Counted from the first letter of the stretch, positions 1-6,465 are shown. The stretch is DNA of 7,595 nt from Candidatus Solincola tengchongensis (GCA_015711895.1 MU158614.1:2388-9982); one strand, 5' to 3'. Notes: generated by a model from the letters alone, not told the origin. Numbers and translations are program-made.

Positions 1-1
1 C

Positions 2-1756
2 GCGGCGCCCATTTCTGGCGCCGGCGGCATCTCGGGGGTGGAGGTGGGAAAAGCCGCGAAGCGAGAGGGAGGCGATTCTTACCGCGTGGCCAAGGTCACC
101 GAGGACTGGGCCATGTGGGACGGGGTCACCATACCGGTCAGCGTCTTCTACCCCGAGGATGCTCCGGAGGGGGAGCGCTTTCCGGCCATAATCTTCGTCC
201 ACGGCTGGACCCTGGACAAGTCCATGGGGGAGTGGGCGGCGGAGTATTACGCCTCCCGCGGTTACGTGGGGGTAGCCATCACGGCACGCGGCTGGTTCGG
301 GGCGGGGGGCGACGTGGGATGCATGGATCCCGAACACGAGATGAAGGACGTGAGCCACATAATAACCCTGCTCGGGGAGGACCCCCGTTTCCCGGTGCTC
401 AAGGACGAGAAGGGTCCGGTGGTGGGTATCACGGGGGCCTCCATGGGGGGGTGCTTCTCCTACCTCATGTCGGAGCGGAAGGACCCCCGCCCGGGCGATC
501 CCGGTGACCCCCGTATCCGTGCCGCGGTGCCCATGCACGGCTCCTTCGACCTCACCTTCTCGCTTCTTCCCAACGGGGCGGGAAAGATGCTCTGGGGGGC
601 TATGTTGGTGGGCGTCACCTATCTGGGCGATATCACCGGTTTCATGGTCAGCCTCATGAACCTGGTCCTGGACTCCAGGATGGACGGCATGCAGAAGCTG
701 CAGGCGTTTCTGGGGTACCTGTGGAGACTCATCCCACCGGTGACCACCTTCGACCCGGATATGCTCTTCATCTTGGGGACCATGTTCGAGAGGCGCACGG
801 GAGACTACGAGTTCTGCCGCCAGTATTTCAAGGTGCGTTCCGCCCGCTACTGGTGCGACGAGGAGTACGACGGTGCGGTGGAGCATCCCATCCTCACCCC
901 CACCCTCATCCTGGCGGGATGGAACGACGACCTCTTCTTCGCCAACGAAGGGCTGATGGCCTACTCCCACATCCAGGCGCCGAAGAAGATAATCATCACC
1001 AACCACGGGCACATGGGGTGTTATCCCGGTCCCTATCCCGTGGAGGGGATATCCGGCAGCCCGGAGAGCGCCTGGGTCCGGGAACAGGTGGATCGCTGGT
1101 TCGACCGTTTCCTAAAGGGGGTGGAGAACGGGGTGGACCGGGAACCGCCGGTGGTCTTCTACCGCCACACCGACCCGTCCCGTTTCGGTTGCGCTCCTTC
1201 CTTCCCCCTGCCCGGCACGCGGGAGATGTCTCTCTACCTGGGAGGAGCGGGCAGGGACGGGCAGGGGACACTTGAGAGGGCCATCCCGGGGCCGGGCGAT
1301 AAATGGGATTTTATGGTAAACATCGGCCTTACCGGTTCCGTGTCCCTGCTCTACTACCAGGATGCGCCGGAGCTTATGGGCGGCGAGGCCATGGACATCC
1401 CTACGCGCATCAAACTCATGGAGATACCCTTCACCGAGGTGAGCTACCTGAGCCGCCCGCTACAGAGGGACCTGACGGTGATGGGCGTTCCGCGATTCCA
1501 GTTCTTCTACCGCGCTTCGGGGGAATTCACCCAGCTCATTCCCTGGCTCTACGAGGTGACCCCCGAAGGCAGGGAGATCCTGGTGAGCAGGGGTTTCTAC
1601 GAAGGATACGGGTACCGGCCCTGGACGAACACGGGAACGGGAGCGCCGCTGGAGATGCAGGCCGGCTACCATCGTTTCAGCGCAGCGCCGGGAGCCGCAT
1701 CAAGCTGGTGGTCTCCACCGCGGACCTGCTTTCGTGCTGGCCCTGCTGGGGGCTGA
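2..1756 (+). CDS. CocE/NonD-family alpha/beta hydrolase (peptidase S15-like), 5'-partial and frameshifted near its 3' end
   Basis: Serine hydrolase of the X-Pro dipeptidyl-peptidase/cocaine esterase type, a family that cleaves esters or Xaa-Pro amides; the substrate cannot be read here. Numbering from the GTG at 38: oxyanion-side FVHGW at 53-57, nucleophile elbow GASMGG with Ser135, a helical cap at about 170-285, acid residue Asp297 or Asp298 in GWNDD, and His323 or His325 in NHGHMG. A beta-rich C-terminal region typical of the family follows from about 370. The frame has no stop back to base 2, so the GTG at 38 is probably internal; the true start, and perhaps a signal peptide, lie to the left. 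After FSA (residues 547-549) the reading becomes Ala/Ser/Trp/Pro-rich and stops at 1756, unlike the family. Family C-terminal sequence resumes in another frame (see 1684-1830). The catalytic core is intact, but the end of the jelly-roll would be lost. Confidence 0.88.
   Translation, partial: AAPISGAGGISGVEVGKAAKREGGDSYRVAKVTEDWAMWDGVTIPVSVFYPEDAPEGERFPAIIFVHGWTLDKSMGEWAAEYYASRGYVGVAITARGWFGAGGDVGCMDPEHEMKDVSHIITLLGEDPRFPVLKDEKGPVVGITGASMGGCFSYLMSERKDPRPGDPGDPRIRAAVPMHGSFDLTFSLLPNGAGKMLWGAMLVGVTYLGDITGFMVSLMNLVLDSRMDGMQKLQAFLGYLWRLIPPVTTFDPDMLFILGTMFERRTGDYEFCRQYFKVRSARYWCDEEYDGAVEHPILTPTLILAGWNDDLFFANEGLMAYSHIQAPKKIIITNHGHMGCYPGPYPVEGISGSPESAWVREQVDRWFDRFLKGVENGVDREPPVVFYRHTDPSRFGCAPSFPLPGTREMSLYLGGAGRDGQGTLERAIPGPGDKWDFMVNIGLTGSVSLLYYQDAPELMGGEAMDIPTRIKLMEIPFTEVSYLSRPLQRDLTVMGVPRFQFFYRASGEFTQLIPWLYEVTPEGREILVSRGFYEGYGYRPWTNTGTGAPLEMQAGYHRFSAAPGAASSWWSPPRTCFRAGPAGG
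1679..1688 (+). repeat. 5-bp tandem duplication AGCGC x2 that breaks the hydrolase frame
   Basis: AGCGC at 1679-1683 is directly repeated at 1684-1688. With one copy removed, the frame runs from the hydrolase core straight into its family-like C-terminus and stops at 1828-1830. With both copies, translation ends at 1756. Slipped-strand replication is the simple explanation. Confidence 0.75.
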
Positions 1757-1830
1757 ACTTCATATTCCTGCTCAGGAGCCGGGAGAACCCTTCGAGGGTC
1801 ATCCTGCCCGTGGTGCCCTCGGGTACCTGA
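1684..1830 (+). pseudogene. Out-of-frame C-terminal end of the CocE-like hydrolase
   Basis: In the frame ending with TGA at 1828-1830 the translation reads GSRIKLVVSTAD and later SRENPSRVILPVVPSG. This is what the C-terminus of a CocE-type jelly-roll usually looks like (a G-x-R-I-x-L-V strand, then a PSR-x-x-LPV strand). Dropping one AGCGC copy joins it seamlessly to the upstream frame as FSAGSRIKLVV. The stretch between STAD and SREN is unusually hydrophobic and Cys/Trp-rich, so a second small indel there cannot be excluded. Either the gene is a recent pseudogene or phase variant, or the duplication is an assembly error. Confidence 0.7.
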
Positions 1831-1889
1831 TGGATAAGGCCCCCATTCGGCGGGACCCCTGGCTTATGCGCCCCCGCTTTGAAGAATAA

Positions 1890-1925
1890 CGCCCGCCCCA
1901 AGGAGGCGGGCGGCCATTTTCTCTT
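1890..1925 (+). terminator. Likely Rho-independent terminator after the hydrolase gene
   Basis: An 8-bp perfect stem pairs CGCCCGCC (1890-1897) with GGCGGGCG (1905-1912) around a 7-nt loop. It is followed, after GCCA, by the T-rich run TTTTCTCTT (1917-1925). It lies 60 bp past the restored hydrolase stop at 1830, which also supports 1830 as the ancestral gene end. The T-tract starts a few bases after the stem and is interrupted, so strength is uncertain. Confidence 0.6.
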
Positions 1926-2218
1926 GCGCCTCTGGTAGGAGCCTCTTGCGGGAAAGGGAGCGTGAAGCGGAGACTTCCGGGGCGACGGGGAGAAGCCGTA
2001 AGGCGGTTACGCCCTCACCACGATTGCCTTTTCGAATGGTACCTTGCTTGATGCCTTGCCGGCCTTCGTACGGGATTTATGACCTTCCTAAGGAGTAAGG
2101 TGTCGCCGGCGGGCAAAGGCTCCCGGCGATGAGTAGCTGTCTGGCCGTCCGCCACGTTGGGGGAACCATGGGCCTAACCCCCTCAGGAGGGAAGCGCTCC
2201 AGGGATATGCCGATGGGC
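1926..2218. other. Non-coding region with several inverted repeats; possible remnant of a mobile element
   Basis: No convincing gene is seen on either strand. GGGCG (1980-1984) can pair with CGCCC (2010-2014), or alternatively CGTAA (1997-2001) with TTACG (2007-2011). ACCTT (2082-2086) can pair with AAGGT (2097-2101), and a 7-bp stem lies at 2103-2129. A + strand frame through 1938-2050 reads SCGKGSVKRR and then an Arg-rich stretch. This recalls the Ser-Val-Lys-Arg tails near the 3' end of some tnpB genes, where the guide RNA scaffold is encoded, but no tnpB body is present and the resemblance is weak. Confidence 0.4.
2103..2129. other. 7-bp hairpin, possible terminator of the - strand small gene or part of a structured RNA
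   Basis: TCGCCGG (2103-2109) pairs perfectly with CCGGCGA (2123-2129) around a 13-nt loop. It lies about 90 bp beyond the stop of the - strand gene at 2219-2422, so it could end that transcript. Neither strand has a clear T-tract after the stem, so Rho-independent termination is not well supported. Confidence 0.35.
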
Positions 2219-2235
2219 CTAAAACCCCCTCAGGA
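2168..2235. repeat. Imperfect direct repeat overlapping the 3' end of the small membrane protein gene
   Basis: The 21-bp copy at 2168-2188 and the 23-bp copy at 2213-2235 share ATGGGCCTA and CCCCCTCAGGA and differ only by two extra A residues in the right copy. On the - strand the right copy encodes the protein's last residues (LRGF) and its TAG stop. The left copy lies 3' of the gene and looks like a duplicated gene end. Confidence 0.7.
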
Positions 2236-2422
2236 AGATGAGGAGCAGGCCGCCGGCGGGCAGAAGCACCCCGGCGATCTTGATCAGGGCGTTGATGACC
2301 CTCGGGTTGCGCAAACCCCTGCCTCCCTCCCTGCCCAGCTTGAGCAGCTCCGGGCGCATGGCCCATAAGAGCCCACCCCAGGCCAGGGCCAGCAGGCCGA
2401 AGATGACCTCCTCCGCTTTCAT
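2219..2422 (-). CDS. Small two-helix membrane protein, unknown function
   Basis: A 67-residue protein with no recognised family. It has two hydrophobic segments, at about 5-22 (EVIFGLLALAWGGLLWAM) and 43-64 (INALIKIAGVLLPAGGLLLIF). They are joined by a basic, Gly-rich loop (KLGREGGRGLRNPR) that should face the cytoplasm, giving a helical hairpin. An in-frame TAG lies two codons upstream of the ATG, so this is the first possible ATG. The ribosome site is weak (only TTAGG just ahead of the start). The opposite strand also has an open frame here, but it is Pro/Gln-rich and not protein-like. The gene stands alone, divergent from the pseudokinase operon, with two 36-bp repeats upstream of its start. 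The TM-loop-TM pattern and good codon usage make it probably real. Confidence 0.65.
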   Translation of the reverse strand: MKAEEVIFGLLALAWGGLLWAMRPELLKLGREGGRGLRNPRVINALIKIAGVLLPAGGLLLIFLRGF

Positions 2423-2444
2423 GACCTAAGCATGACAGCCACCC

Positions 2445-2553
2445 GCTGCACGAGGCAACACGCGTGCATATGACGCATCCATAGGTATGCAGGCACCACC
2501 GCCAATCGTACCTTGATGCTGCACGAGGCAACACGCGTGCTTATGACGCATCC
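2445..2553. repeat. Pair of 36-bp direct repeats (35/36 identical) separated by 37 bp
   Basis: Copies at 2445-2480 and 2518-2553 begin GCTGCACGAGG and end TATGACGCATCC; the only difference is A at 2468 versus T at 2541. Each contains the 8-bp palindrome CACGCGTG and an inverted repeat: TGCACG (2447-2452) with CGTGCA (2463-2468) in copy 1, and the shorter GCACG/CGTGC in copy 2. No third copy occurs at the 73-bp period on either side. The nearer copy is 22 bp upstream of the - strand small gene start, so an operator or RNA element role is possible. Confidence 0.85.
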
Positions 2554-2711
2554 TCTCCTTGCCCGATCCCATCCGGTCCCACCCTGGACTGCTGCGAACC
2601 CCATGAAAACCCCGGACTCGCAGCCGATGACGGGGGATGGCCATCGAGACATCTCTATACGCAATCAGGCAATCTCACCGAAACCGGAAGAGAAGAACTC
2701 CCATCCAACTA
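2554..2711. other. Remaining intergenic stretch with one inverted repeat and one palindrome
   Basis: No gene is visible. GCTGCGA (2591-2597) is the reverse complement of TCGCAGC (2618-2624), giving a 7-bp stem with a 20-nt loop. GATGGCCATC (2636-2645) is a perfect 10-bp palindrome. Base composition drops from GC-rich to AT-rich from about 2655 onward, towards the promoter. Confidence 0.5.
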
Positions 2712-2740
2712 TTGACAATGTTATATAACATTATTATCTT
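2712..2740 (+). promoter_or_regulatory. Sigma-70-type promoter of the pseudokinase operon
   Basis: A perfect -35 box TTGACA (2712-2717), a 17-bp spacer and a -10 box TATCTT (2735-2740, 4 of 6 consensus positions) sit in an AT-rich patch within a GC-rich region. The expected transcription start near 2747 gives a leader of about 27 nt before the ATG at 2774. The spacer is occupied by a palindrome, so repression by a dimeric regulator is likely. Confidence 0.75.
2717..2732. promoter_or_regulatory. Perfect 16-bp palindrome in the promoter spacer, probable operator
   Basis: AATGTTATATAACATT is its own reverse complement and fills almost all of the spacer between the -35 and -10 boxes. A dimeric repressor bound there would block RNA polymerase. 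The half-site TGTTAT is not enough to name the regulator family, and no regulator gene is present in the window. Confidence 0.6.
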
Positions 2741-2760
2741 ATGCATGTACGCTAATTTTA

Positions 2761-2766
2761 AAGGAG
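2761..2766 (+). promoter_or_regulatory. Ribosome binding site of the pseudokinase gene
   Basis: AAGGAG lies 7 nt before the ATG at 2774 and fixes that start. Confidence 0.8.
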
Positions 2767-2773
2767 TCTGGGC

Positions 2774-4399
2774 ATGGACGGAGAGAAGATCGCGGAGAGG
2801 TACCGATTGAAGGAGAAGGTCTTCTCCGCAAGGGGCTGGACGACCTGTCTGGCTCTGGATATCGAGCTGGGAACTGAGGTTGAGGTGGATCTGGTCTCCG
2901 CCTCCACGGAGGACCTCCCCGTGGACCCGCAGCGTATGCGCGAGATATTACATGCCGCCCAGAGGATAAGAGGCCCACACGTGTGGCCCCTTCTGGACTG
3001 GGGTGAGGAGGAAGGCCTGTTCTATCTGGTGCGGGAGAAGGGCGACGGCCCCACCCTTCCCGAGCTGATCTCCCAGTTGGGCACCCTCCCGGGACCTCAA
3101 GTGGTGGAGCTGGCCGCAGCCGCTGTGGAGGTCCTTTCCGAGGCTTACGGCGCGGGCCTTTACTACCTGGGCCTGAATCCGGGGCAGGTGTTCGTCGACC
3201 GCCGTGGAAGCCTTCGCTTCCGGCGCGTCGGCTACGGGTGGGTGCTGGAGGATATGGATCCGGCACAGGTGGCTCGCGTCTCCCCTTATCGGGCGCCGGA
3301 GGTGGAGCCGGGAAGGGAGGGAACCCGCGCCTCGGATGTCTTTTCCCTGGCGGTGATGGTAAACGAAGTGCTCTCCGCGGAGTCGAGGACGGAGAGGTTA
3401 AGCCTCCTCCTCGAGCGGGCGGCGCATCCGCTTCCCGCGCGGCGTCCCTCTTCTCCCAGGCTGCTCCTCGAGGAGTTGTTGGGCTCTCTGGATTCTATCG
3501 CCGAGGAAGACAGGGTTGCACCGGGCGAGAACGGACCTCTCCCGTCCGGTCGGTACGGGAAAGCGCCGGAGTACGAGGAGGATCCTTATACCGAGGTCCT
3601 TGAGGCGGGTAGCCTGGAGAATCATGGCGCCCCTCCGGGCAGCAGGTCCCTACGAGGCTGGGCCCGAAAGGCGGCCCTCATGGTGGTCGGGGGGCTTCTC
3701 TTGTGGTTGCTCTTTTCGGCCCTCTCCGGGTTGCTGAGGGGCGACGCCAGACGCGGAGTGGGGGAAGAGATGAAGGGCGCCGCTGCGGGCGTGGAGGTTC
3801 CCGACCTGCAGGGTTTGACCCTGGAGGAGGCTCGAGAGCGGCTGGAGGCTCTCGGGCTTTCCTGGAGTGCCAGAGAAGCGCCTTCCCGCCTCTGGTCCGC
3901 GGGCAGGGTGGTGGCCCAGGAACCGGCGGCCGGGTCCATCGTGATTCCCGGCGAAACGGTGTGCCTGGTGGTCAGCTCGGGCCGGGAGGAGGGCAATGAT
4001 TCAGTGGCTCCGGAAGCGCCGCCAGAGAGCGCTTTGCCCGCAGACGACGGAAACGAGGGCCCGGAAGCACCCTCGACCGCTCGATCAAGCACGACATCCG
4101 CTGTTTCCGCGGGTGCCTCGAGGCACGCCGCGCGGCCGCCGCGCGCCGTTGCCACTCTGTCCACGGCACGGGGCCCCGCACCCCTTTATGTGCGCATGGA
4201 CGCCGGGGGTTCCTCCGATCCCGACGGGGACATCGTGAATTACGTATGGTACTGCGGCGACGGGACCGTGCTCCGGGGGATGACCGTTCAGCACGTCTTC
4301 GATGCCCCGGTCATACCCGCACGATTCCGAGTGGTCCTGGAAGTGTCCGATTCCCGCGGCCTGACCGACAGCGCCGTGCTGGCCGTGGAGGTATATTGA
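2774..4399 (+). CDS. Membrane-anchored pseudokinase with extracellular PASTA and PKD-like domains
   Basis: A 541-residue protein laid out like a Ser/Thr kinase of the PknB/PrkC type, which sense peptidoglycan through PASTA domains. Residues 9-240 follow the kinase fold: ERYRLKEKV at the start, the APE motif (APEV, 174-177) and the subdomain IX pattern SDVFSLAVMVNEVL (187-200). Every catalytic position is lost. The VAIK-like strand reads VEVDLV with no Lys, the HRDLKPxN loop reads YLGLNPGQV, and DFG becomes VGYG; the Gly-rich loop is also missing. It should therefore not phosphorylate and more likely acts as a scaffold or sensor. A charged linker (about 243-298), one TM helix (299-319) and a PASTA domain (about 340-403, VPDLQGLTLEEARERLEALG) come next. 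A Ser/Ala/Pro linker leads to a C-terminal PKD-like domain (about 456-541, with SSDPDGDIVNYVW). Lead gene of the operon; the next start is 3 bp past its stop. Confidence 0.85.
   Translation: MDGEKIAERYRLKEKVFSARGWTTCLALDIELGTEVEVDLVSASTEDLPVDPQRMREILHAAQRIRGPHVWPLLDWGEEEGLFYLVREKGDGPTLPELISQLGTLPGPQVVELAAAAVEVLSEAYGAGLYYLGLNPGQVFVDRRGSLRFRRVGYGWVLEDMDPAQVARVSPYRAPEVEPGREGTRASDVFSLAVMVNEVLSAESRTERLSLLLERAAHPLPARRPSSPRLLLEELLGSLDSIAEEDRVAPGENGPLPSGRYGKAPEYEEDPYTEVLEAGSLENHGAPPGSRSLRGWARKAALMVVGGLLLWLLFSALSGLLRGDARRGVGEEMKGAAAGVEVPDLQGLTLEEARERLEALGLSWSAREAPSRLWSAGRVVAQEPAAGSIVIPGETVCLVVSSGREEGNDSVAPEAPPESALPADDGNEGPEAPSTARSSTTSAVSAGASRHAARPPRAVATLSTARGPAPLYVRMDAGGSSDPDGDIVNYVWYCGDGTVLRGMTVQHVFDAPVIPARFRVVLEVSDSRGLTDSAVLAVEVY
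4387..4392 (+). promoter_or_regulatory. Ribosome binding site of the M23 gene, inside the end of the pseudokinase gene
   Basis: GGAGGT lies 10 nt before the ATG at 4403 and within the last codons of the upstream gene, consistent with translational coupling. The spacing is slightly long. A GTG at 4502 preceded by GGGGGAAGG is a possible alternative start. Confidence 0.55.
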
Positions 4400-4402
4400 T
4401 CC

Positions 4403-6373
4403 ATGTTTCCTCGGAAGGAGAACCGCCCCGCGAAGCGGGATCTCATCCCGGGCCCGCCCGAACCGCGCCGCCTCCTCGAGTGGCCGGGGGAAGGGCGGGC
4501 CGTGGGGGACGGGGCCGGCCTTTTTAGCGGCGGACGTCCCCCGGGGGGCGGAAGGGCACCCTTCAGATGCCGGGCATCAACCCTACCCCTTCTCATCTTT
4601 CCCCTCGTTTCCCTGCTCATATTCTCCTTCCACATGGTTTCCTCCCCGGCCCTGGCGGCCGGGGAGGAGGCCCCCACCTTTCTCTGGCCGGCCAGAGGTC
4701 GGGTGTTGAAGGGGTTCCTCCCTCCCGCCGGCCATTACGGGGAGGGAGGCCATGCGGGTATCGACATCGCGCTGGCGCCGGACAGCGAAGTGCGCGCTTC
4801 CGCACCCGGTATGGTAAGTTTTTCCGGAAACACCCCTCTGGGCATATGCGTGAGCATAGCGCATGAGGGTGATTTGAAGACCACCTACGTCTCTTTGCGC
4901 AGCGCGTTTGTGCGCCGAGGACAACGGGTGGAAGCGGGACAGGCGATCGGCAGGAGCGACGGGTCCGCAGACCGTTCCTGCCCGCTGCCGCACCTGCATT
5001 TCGGGCTTTACGTCAAGGGGGTGGCGGTTGACCCCCTGCCCTTCCTGCGAGGTTCCCTGCTCGACCCTCGTTCCCTTTTTCTGGGCCCTTGGGAGGACGC
5101 GCGCTCCGTGCAGGCCTACATGGGACGGCATGGGGGCGGAGGCGGCTTCCTGGGGTGGTTGAAAAAGGGCCTCAAAGTACTGAAGGCCGCGGTCGGGAAC
5201 GGCATTCAGGTAGTGTTAAAATCCCTGGGCCGCGGGCTTTCGGCGGCATGGAGGTGGGTCTGCGGTGTAGCGCGGACCGTGGGCCTGGCGGCAGCGAGAT
5301 TCTACAGAAAATTACTGGAGCCCTGGCTCTCTCCACTCTTTCGTGCGGCCGGTAGGGGTTTAAAGGCCCTGTTCTCAAACCGTTTCGTGCGGGCGGCGCT
5401 CGCCGGACTGGCGGCTGCGGCTCTAATCTGTCTTGCTGCGGTGGGTGTCGGCCTGGCATTGGGCCTCTCCCTGGCGGCCGTGTTGACGGCCTGTGCCGTG
5501 GGGGCTGCGGCGTCGATCGGTTATGCCGTTTACTGTGCCGCCACCTCTGGGGATTCTTTCTCCTTCCTAGGATGTTTCCTGGGGTCACTGGTTGTAGGTG
5601 GGGCCGCGGCCGGAGGATGCCTCCTCCTTTCTTACCTGGCTCCCGCGGCGGCGGCGGGCTGGACCAATCTGGGGTGGCTTGGGTTCGGGAAGGGCTTCCT
5701 GGCTCACGGCACGGCCAACCTCCTTGTGTATATGGGTCTCTCCACGGTCACGGGGAGAGGCTTCACTCCGGGGGGCCTCCTGGCTTCCTTCCTGGTTGGC
5801 GGGTTGACGGGTGGGATGGGGCGTTTGCTGGTCAGCGGCCTTTTCTCCGGCGTGGCGGCCCAGGGGCTCGCGGCGGGTGTCCTCTCTTCCGGGGGTACTC
5901 TTTTGGGCGGAGGCACGGCGGCCCAGATGGCGGCCTGCGCCGGGACGTGGGTTTCCGGAATTTCCCAGAAGCTGGCTCATATGTTGTTCTGCGGATGCCT
6001 CGGAGTGCTGGGAGACCTGGCCGTCAGGGTGGCGACCGGAGGACGCCCCTCCCTGCTCGAGTCCTTGTTGAGTTTTGGTGGTGGGTTCCTGGCCGGCGGG
6101 ATAAGTCTGCTGGCGCAAGGGCAGGGATTGGGAGGGGCATTGGCCCGCCTCAGCGGAGGCAGGTTGAACGTTTCCGGGGAGTTCACCAAAGCTCTGGCCG
6201 GAAAGGCCCTCTCCGGAGGCTTCAGGGAAGGCACCAGGGCTTTGTGGGAGAGGTTTCATGGGGAGGGGAGGGTCGAGGAGAGCCTGCGCCTGCTGGAGCA
6301 CGGCGGAGTGCCGACAGTGCGATTACCGAACGGCGGTGCCGGTTGGGTCCTGCACAGGGCGGGAGGGCACTAG
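4403..6373 (+). CDS. Secreted M23-type peptidase domain fused to a long glycine-rich hydrophobic region
   Basis: A 656-residue protein. Residues 1-57 are Pro/Gly/Arg-rich, followed by a signal-peptide-like helix (about 60-79) ending in SSPALAAG with a plausible AxA cleavage site near 86. The M23 (LytM-like) domain spans about 93-225. It has zinc ligands H117 and D121 (HAGID) and the HLH motif at 197-199. Where classical members have YxHL with a catalytic His, it has YVSL (Ser164); many actinobacterial M23 proteins carry a similar TTY variant, so activity is uncertain. Residues 249-325 form basic amphipathic helices (WLKKGLKVLKAAV and similar). Residues 328-582 are Gly/Ala-rich and hydrophobic with several membrane-capable, glycine-zipper-like stretches. 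A short soluble tail (590-656) ends the protein. Known M23 domains cut or bind peptidoglycan peptides; I do not recognise the C-terminal two thirds. The start could be later, for example GTG 4502, because the N-terminal extension is long for a secreted protein. Confidence 0.8.
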   Translation: MFPRKENRPAKRDLIPGPPEPRRLLEWPGEGRAVGDGAGLFSGGRPPGGGRAPFRCRASTLPLLIFPLVSLLIFSFHMVSSPALAAGEEAPTFLWPARGRVLKGFLPPAGHYGEGGHAGIDIALAPDSEVRASAPGMVSFSGNTPLGICVSIAHEGDLKTTYVSLRSAFVRRGQRVEAGQAIGRSDGSADRSCPLPHLHFGLYVKGVAVDPLPFLRGSLLDPRSLFLGPWEDARSVQAYMGRHGGGGGFLGWLKKGLKVLKAAVGNGIQVVLKSLGRGLSAAWRWVCGVARTVGLAAARFYRKLLEPWLSPLFRAAGRGLKALFSNRFVRAALAGLAAAALICLAAVGVGLALGLSLAAVLTACAVGAAASIGYAVYCAATSGDSFSFLGCFLGSLVVGGAAAGGCLLLSYLAPAAAAGWTNLGWLGFGKGFLAHGTANLLVYMGLSTVTGRGFTPGGLLASFLVGGLTGGMGRLLVSGLFSGVAAQGLAAGVLSSGGTLLGGGTAAQMAACAGTWVSGISQKLAHMLFCGCLGVLGDLAVRVATGGRPSLLESLLSFGGGFLAGGISLLAQGQGLGGALARLSGGRLNVSGEFTKALAGKALSGGFREGTRALWERFHGEGRVEESLRLLEHGGVPTVRLPNGGAGWVLHRAGGH

Positions 6374-6465
6374 CCCGGACGGCGCATGTTCCGAAACGGC
6401 GCCGGTCCCTCCGTCCTTCGACGGTTACGGATGGGATATGCGCGAGGCGATGCCGGATTGAGAAG

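Noticed and set aside
2155..2190. Riboswitch core (GGGGGAACC at 2159-2167 followed by ATGGG, recalling the c-di-AMP ydaO type)
   Set aside because: The other conserved blocks of that riboswitch are missing, and no + strand gene follows; the next gene is on the opposite strand.
2129..2368. 79-residue + strand frame opposite the small membrane protein
   Set aside because: Pro/Gln/Gly-rich with no structure-like pattern. The - strand frame has two clean hydrophobic helices and a proper basic loop.
2445..2553. Minimal CRISPR array (36-bp repeats, 37-bp spacer)
   Set aside because: Only two copies, no third at the 73-bp period, no leader or cas genes, and the repeat ends do not look like known CRISPR repeats.
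3622..4164. 180-residue - strand frame inside the pseudokinase gene
   Set aside because: Low-complexity Ser/Arg/Pro/Ala shadow of the PASTA and linker coding sequence, with no ribosome site evident.
5585..6301. 238-residue - strand frame opposite the M23 hydrophobic region
   Set aside because: Gln/Pro/Arg-rich mirror of Leu/Gly/Ala codons on the + strand, a common shadow in GC-rich genes.
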